The position numbers and the translations under genes are program-made. A DNA stretch of 64,000 nucleotides from the NCBI GenBank assembly GCA_965268275.1, contig OZ254168.1, positions 558,001 to 622,000 of the forward strand, written 5' to 3'. This document shows, in pieces, positions 60,557 to 64,000 of this stretch (position 1 is its first letter; the number at the start of each line of letters is the position of its first letter). The notes beneath the pieces were generated by a model that searched no databases, was not told the origin of the DNA, and saw only the letters and a list, made by a program, of their open reading frames with translations. This DNA is from AAA044-D11 sp965268275 (GTDB taxonomy: Bacteria > Actinomycetota > Actinomycetes > Nanopelagicales > Nanopelagicaceae).

Positions 60557-63151
60557 ATGAGCGCAACTAAAAAACTTTTACTAATCGATGGCCATTCACT
60601 GGCCTATCGTGCGTTTTATGCGCTGCCAGCCGAAAATTTCGTGACCTCAAGTGGCCAGCACACAAATGCGATCTATGGTTTTGCATCGATGCTCATAAAC
60701 CTGATTACCTCTGAGAAACCAACACACATTGCAACCGCTTTTGACGTCTCCAGGAAAACTTTCCGTTCAGAGCGATTTCCAGAGTACAAAGCCAACCGTT
60801 CCTCAACCCCAGATGAATTTAGATCGCAGACGAGCTATCTCTTTGAATTAGTTCATAGCTTTGGGATTAGACATTTTGCAGTCGAAGGCTTCGAGGCGGA
60901 TGACATCATTGCAACACTAGCTAAACGCGCCGAATCTGATGGGTTTGAAGTTTTGATTTGCACTGGAGATCGCGACTCGTTCCAGCTGATTAATTCAAAG
61001 ACAACGGTCTTGTATCCCAAGCGCGGAGTTACAGATCTTGCACGTATGACTCCAGCTGCGGTTGTCGAAAAATATGGATTGACCCCTGCGCAGTATCCAG
61101 ATTTTGCGGCGTTGCGCGGAGACCCAAGTGATAACTTGCCATCGATACCTGGTGTTGGCGAAAAGACCGCGGCAAAGTGGATTACGGAATATGGCAGCCT
61201 AGAAAAATTGATTGAAAACATTGAATCGGTCGGCGGAAAAGTAGGTGATTCGCTCCGCGCAAATATTTCTAGCGTTGAATTAAATTCAGAACTCACCCGG
61301 CTGCGAAGTGACATGGAGATAGAAACTCCAATCTCGCAATTACTGTGGGAGGGGGCCCTGGTATCGGAATTGAATTTACTCCTCGATAAGTTAGAAATTA
61401 AGGCACTTAAAGAGCGGGTTAAGTCTTTAGGTTCGAGTGATGCTGAAACCGTTCCAGTAAAAAGTGAACCAACAATTTCAAAAATTGATTCAAAAGATAT
61501 CTCTTCTGAAGAACTTTCAAAGTTGCTAGTTGGACGAACCGATCCCATAGCGGTTTCACTTAATGCTCCTGAAGGAAAGATTCTCGAATATTCGATAGCC
61601 CTTGATGAAACTAAATTGCTTATTGTTCGAGATTCTAAGTTGGGAGAGTGGTGGCAAGATCCTAAGCTTCCAAAATACTTGCATGGAGCAAAAGAGATTG
61701 CTCGCAACTTTCCAGTTTCAGGATTGACCTTCGATACCGAATTAGCGGCGTATTTGATAAATCCTGGCGGTCGTAACTTGGCGCTAGATGATTTAACCGA
61801 AAGATTTCTTGGTGTAGTAAATGCCGAGCAGGAAGAATCGTTGTTTTCGCAATTCGATGGCTTAGGTGCAATCTCGATAATGAAATTAGTGCCGATCTTA
61901 AGTAAAGAGATCTCGGAACGAGAGATGTCAGCTCTGATGAATGAGATGGAAATCCCGGTTTTGACCGAATTGGCCGAAATGGAAGCCACGGGAATCGGAG
62001 TCGATTTAGATAAGTTACGAAGACTTTCAGCATTCTTCAAGGGCGAAGTGGAGCGCGAAACTAGCGGTGCCCATAAAGAAGCCGGAAAAGAATTCAATGT
62101 TGGCTCACCTAAACAACTTCAAGCGGTCTTATTTGATGAATTAGATCTGCCAAAGACAAAGAAAATTAAAACTGGTTTCACGACGGATGCCGAAAGTTTG
62201 GACTGGTTATTTGCCAAGACTAAGCATCCAATTCTCAAGCATCTGCTGCGAATTCGAGAGACTAGTAAGTTACTCACAACGGTTGACGGATTGATTGATG
62301 CAACTGCAAGCGATGGTCGAATTCATACAATTTTCCAACAGACTGTTACTGCAACCGGGCGACTTTCTTCAACAAACCCAAACCTGCAGAACATTCCGGT
62401 GCGAACCGAAGAAGGCCGCAAAATACGCGATTGCTTTGTTTCAAAAGCACCTTATGTAACTCTTTTAACCGCTGATTACAGTCAAATTGAAATGCGAATC
62501 ATGGCTCATCTCTCCAAGGATGCAAACTTAATTGAAGCATTCAAAATGGGAGAAGATTTGCATTCAACCGTTGCTGGTCTGGTCTTCGGAGTTTCACCTG
62601 ATGGTGTTGATCCAGAGATGCGCAGACAAATCAAAGCAATGTCATATGGATTGGCTTATGGACTTTCGGCATATGGGTTAGCTCAACAGCTTGATTTGTC
62701 GCCGACAGATGCCGCAATTTTGATGGATAAATATTTTGGGCGTTTTGGCGGAATCCGAGATTACTTGGCGCAGGTCGTAGTGATTGCACGAGAAAAGGGC
62801 TATACCGAAACAATTATGGGAAGGCGTCGATATCTTCCCGACTTAACTAGTGATAATCGACCTCGACGAGAAGTCGCAGAACGAATGGCGCTAAATGCAC
62901 CAATTCAGGGTTCGGCAGCTGACATTATAAAAGTTGCAATGCTAAATGTTGCTGCTGGGATCAGAGAAAAGAATTTGAAATCAAGGTTGCTGTTGCAGGT
63001 GCACGATGAATTAATTTTGGAAGTTGCAGATGGCGAGATTGATGTTCTTACTCAACTTGTGAAAGATGGAATGGGTAGTGCATTTAAGCTTTCAGTGCCG
63101 CTCGATGTAAATATCGGAATTGGAACGAGTTGGGATTTAGCAGCCCACTAA
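60557..63151 (+). CDS. polA: DNA polymerase I
   Basis: 864 residues. The 5' nuclease domain (1-290) has LLIDGHSLAYRAFYAL, FEADDIIATLA, CTGDRDSFQL and a helix-hairpin-helix (IPGVGEKTAAKWI). The middle domain lacks the first exonuclease acid pair (AVSLNAPEG near 330 in place of D-x-E), so proofreading is probably lost, as in mycobacterial PolA. The polymerase domain has motif A DYSQIEMR (about 640), motif B RRQIKAMSYGLAYGLSAYG (about 695) and motif C VHDE (about 815). It removes primers and fills gaps. It starts without a Shine-Dalgarno sequence. Confidence 0.96.
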   Translation: MSATKKLLLIDGHSLAYRAFYALPAENFVTSSGQHTNAIYGFASMLINLITSEKPTHIATAFDVSRKTFRSERFPEYKANRSSTPDEFRSQTSYLFELVHSFGIRHFAVEGFEADDIIATLAKRAESDGFEVLICTGDRDSFQLINSKTTVLYPKRGVTDLARMTPAAVVEKYGLTPAQYPDFAALRGDPSDNLPSIPGVGEKTAAKWITEYGSLEKLIENIESVGGKVGDSLRANISSVELNSELTRLRSDMEIETPISQLLWEGALVSELNLLLDKLEIKALKERVKSLGSSDAETVPVKSEPTISKIDSKDISSEELSKLLVGRTDPIAVSLNAPEGKILEYSIALDETKLLIVRDSKLGEWWQDPKLPKYLHGAKEIARNFPVSGLTFDTELAAYLINPGGRNLALDDLTERFLGVVNAEQEESLFSQFDGLGAISIMKLVPILSKEISEREMSALMNEMEIPVLTELAEMEATGIGVDLDKLRRLSAFFKGEVERETSGAHKEAGKEFNVGSPKQLQAVLFDELDLPKTKKIKTGFTTDAESLDWLFAKTKHPILKHLLRIRETSKLLTTVDGLIDATASDGRIHTIFQQTVTATGRLSSTNPNLQNIPVRTEEGRKIRDCFVSKAPYVTLLTADYSQIEMRIMAHLSKDANLIEAFKMGEDLHSTVAGLVFGVSPDGVDPEMRRQIKAMSYGLAYGLSAYGLAQQLDLSPTDAAILMDKYFGRFGGIRDYLAQVVVIAREKGYTETIMGRRRYLPDLTSDNRPRREVAERMALNAPIQGSAADIIKVAMLNVAAGIREKNLKSRLLLQVHDELILEVADGEIDVLTQLVKDGMGSAFKLSVPLDVNIGIGTSWDLAAH

Positions 63152-64000
63152 TTTGTCTTATCTAGAGCAGTTGTTATTGCGATCTCATCTTGCTCCTGAG
63201 TAGGCAGAGTATTTGCGGCTTTGAGTAAAGGGTGTCCTCGCCAAATAATTAGATATCCAATCAATACGCAGATGCTCATTAAAGCTAAGCAATATCTTGG
63301 TGAAAAGGCTTCACTGATGTAACCACTTGCTGTTGCACCTAACGCGGTTGCGGTTCCTTCAAAGGTCCACAACCAACCGATCGCCGATGCAGCCGTTCCT
63401 TTTGTACGAACTTTTTCGACAATCTCCCAATAGAAAACCATCTGCATCCCACCGGCGAGGCCGAGGAGAGCTGAAATTGTTATGATCGACCAATCCGGAT
63501 TAGTGAAAGCTAGCGGAGCGCAAACAATGACCCAGAATAGATAGGTTCTTCTGAATGCTAGTAAGGGAGAAACTTTCTTTGAAATCAATCCAGCCAATAA
63601 ACTTCCAAAAATATTGAAGATTGCCATGACTGCAAATATCATTCCCGTTCTACCGGCTACACCTTCGATTGTCGTGAAAGCTGGAACTCCAGTTTCAAAG
63701 AGACCGTAAGCAAGACCTATAAAGATACCTTCAGCGATTAATAACCGGATTGCTGGCAGCTTCAGAAGGTGATCTGCCCCTGGATCTTTAACTTCAGGAA
63801 TCCAATTTCTAGTTACTGGCAGGATTGCAAGTGCGATTCCACCCAGCAACATTGCAGCTGCACATACATTTAGCGCACTCTTTGGTGAATCCGATAGCGC
63901 AAGGGAAGTAACGAGAACTGGTCCAATGACCGCAGTCGCGCTCATCACTGCAGTATCGACTGCAAAAATTGCACGCTGCTTTTTTTCTGGCACAACAATT
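63148..64000 (-). CDS. MFS transporter, C-terminal part (5' end outside the window)
   Basis: The open frame runs off the right edge (codons continue past 63993 with no stop), leaving about 284 residues with roughly eight hydrophobic helices, so about one third of a 400-residue MFS protein is missing. The retained start region VDTAVMSATAVIGPVLVTSLAL looks like helix 5, and a basic loop (SKKVSPLLAFRRTY) lies between helices 8 and 9. The substrate is unknown. Its 3' end overlaps polA by four bases. The short tail ITTALDKTN ends the protein. Confidence 0.8.
   Translation of the reverse strand, partial: IVVPEKKQRAIFAVDTAVMSATAVIGPVLVTSLALSDSPKSALNVCAAAMLLGGIALAILPVTRNWIPEVKDPGADHLLKLPAIRLLIAEGIFIGLAYGLFETGVPAFTTIEGVAGRTGMIFAVMAIFNIFGSLLAGLISKKVSPLLAFRRTYLFWVIVCAPLAFTNPDWSIITISALLGLAGGMQMVFYWEIVEKVRTKGTAASAIGWLWTFEGTATALGATASGYISEAFSPRYCLALMSICVLIGYLIIWRGHPLLKAANTLPTQEQDEIAITTALDKTN

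Noticed and set aside
60853..62097. 414-codon open frame on the minus strand inside polA
   Set aside because: It lies wholly antisense to well-conserved PolA domains, is Ser-rich from the codon shadow of the real frame, and resembles no family.
1..64000. Prophage, insertion sequences, CRISPR arrays, toxin-antitoxin or restriction systems
   Set aside because: No transposase, integrase, regularly spaced repeat array or defence gene was seen; gene order and codon use look uniformly chromosomal.

Overview
The window reads as one contiguous chromosomal segment of a low-to-mid-40s %GC actinobacterium with a compact genome. The actinobacterial signs are an ftsZ-pgeF-yggS-sepF-yggT block without ftsA, a MurE of the diaminopimelate type (DNPR motif), a PriA-like HisA, an ANTAR response regulator next to pyk, a DUF3040 gene beside mraZ, a DksA-type zinc-finger protein with a histone-H1-like lysine tail before lspA, a DnaE2/DUF6504 SOS locus and an ileS T-box. 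Low GC, very short intergenic spaces, overlapping convergent genes, carotenoid genes and a complete branched-chain amino-acid transporter suggest a streamlined freshwater lineage such as the Nanopelagicales (acI, Planktophila/Nanopelagicus). That placement is inference. I see no insertion sequence, prophage, CRISPR array or rRNA gene.

Layout. 1-4.7 kb: the end of a CDP-alcohol phosphatidyltransferase-like gene, then a minus-strand carotenoid end-group operon (ybaK, crtA-like, cruF-like, cruG-like, crtI/crtD-like). 4.7-6.8 kb: divergent arsC and copC, a TauE exporter and a DoxX protein. 6.9-11.8 kb: an SOS-controlled mutagenesis operon (DUF6504, dnaE2, dinB) behind a perfect LexA box. 11.8-29.3 kb: DUF3040, then the division and cell-wall cluster mraZ-rsmH-ftsL-ftsI-murE-murF-mraY-murD-ftsW-murG-murC-ftsQ-ftsZ-pgeF-yggS-sepF-yggT, with a six-repeat MraZ operator and an mraW-type structured RNA. 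29.3-32.6 kb: ileS with a T-box leader. 32.7-38.5 kb: DksA-like gene, lspA, rluD, dnaE1. 38.5-46.9 kb: hisD-C-B-H-A-F-I, a 49-residue membrane protein, a MauE/DoxX-like protein, a DsbA-like thioredoxin, lgt and a VIT family protein. 47-54.4 kb: gltB, gltD, pyk. 54.4-60.1 kb: a CAA-anticodon tRNA, the ANTAR regulator and livKHMGF. 60.1-64 kb: thioesterase and polA from a symmetric divergent promoter, then a truncated MFS gene.

How expression seems organised. Many genes start 6-8 nt after a TANNNT box, as expected for leaderless mRNAs (ybaK, arsC, copC, DUF6504, DUF3040, sepF, dnaE1, hisD, the VIT gene, polA and the thioesterase). Inside operons, start and stop codons overlap as ATGA, GTGA, TAATG or TAGTG, implying translational coupling. 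Control elements visible in the sequence are the LexA box, the MraZ repeats, the candidate mraW RNA, the ileS T-box, two terminators, a stem-loop after livK and several inverted or direct repeats.

Most genes are ordinary housekeeping genes. The points most worth a second look are the LexA box over a leaderless start codon, a catalytically intact DinB in the place where ImuA'/ImuB are often found, the short-variable-loop CAA tRNA whose 3' end touches the start codon of an RNA-binding regulator, the mirror-image polA/thioesterase promoter, the carotenoid end-group operon, and a 49-residue membrane protein locked into the his operon by double start/stop overlaps.
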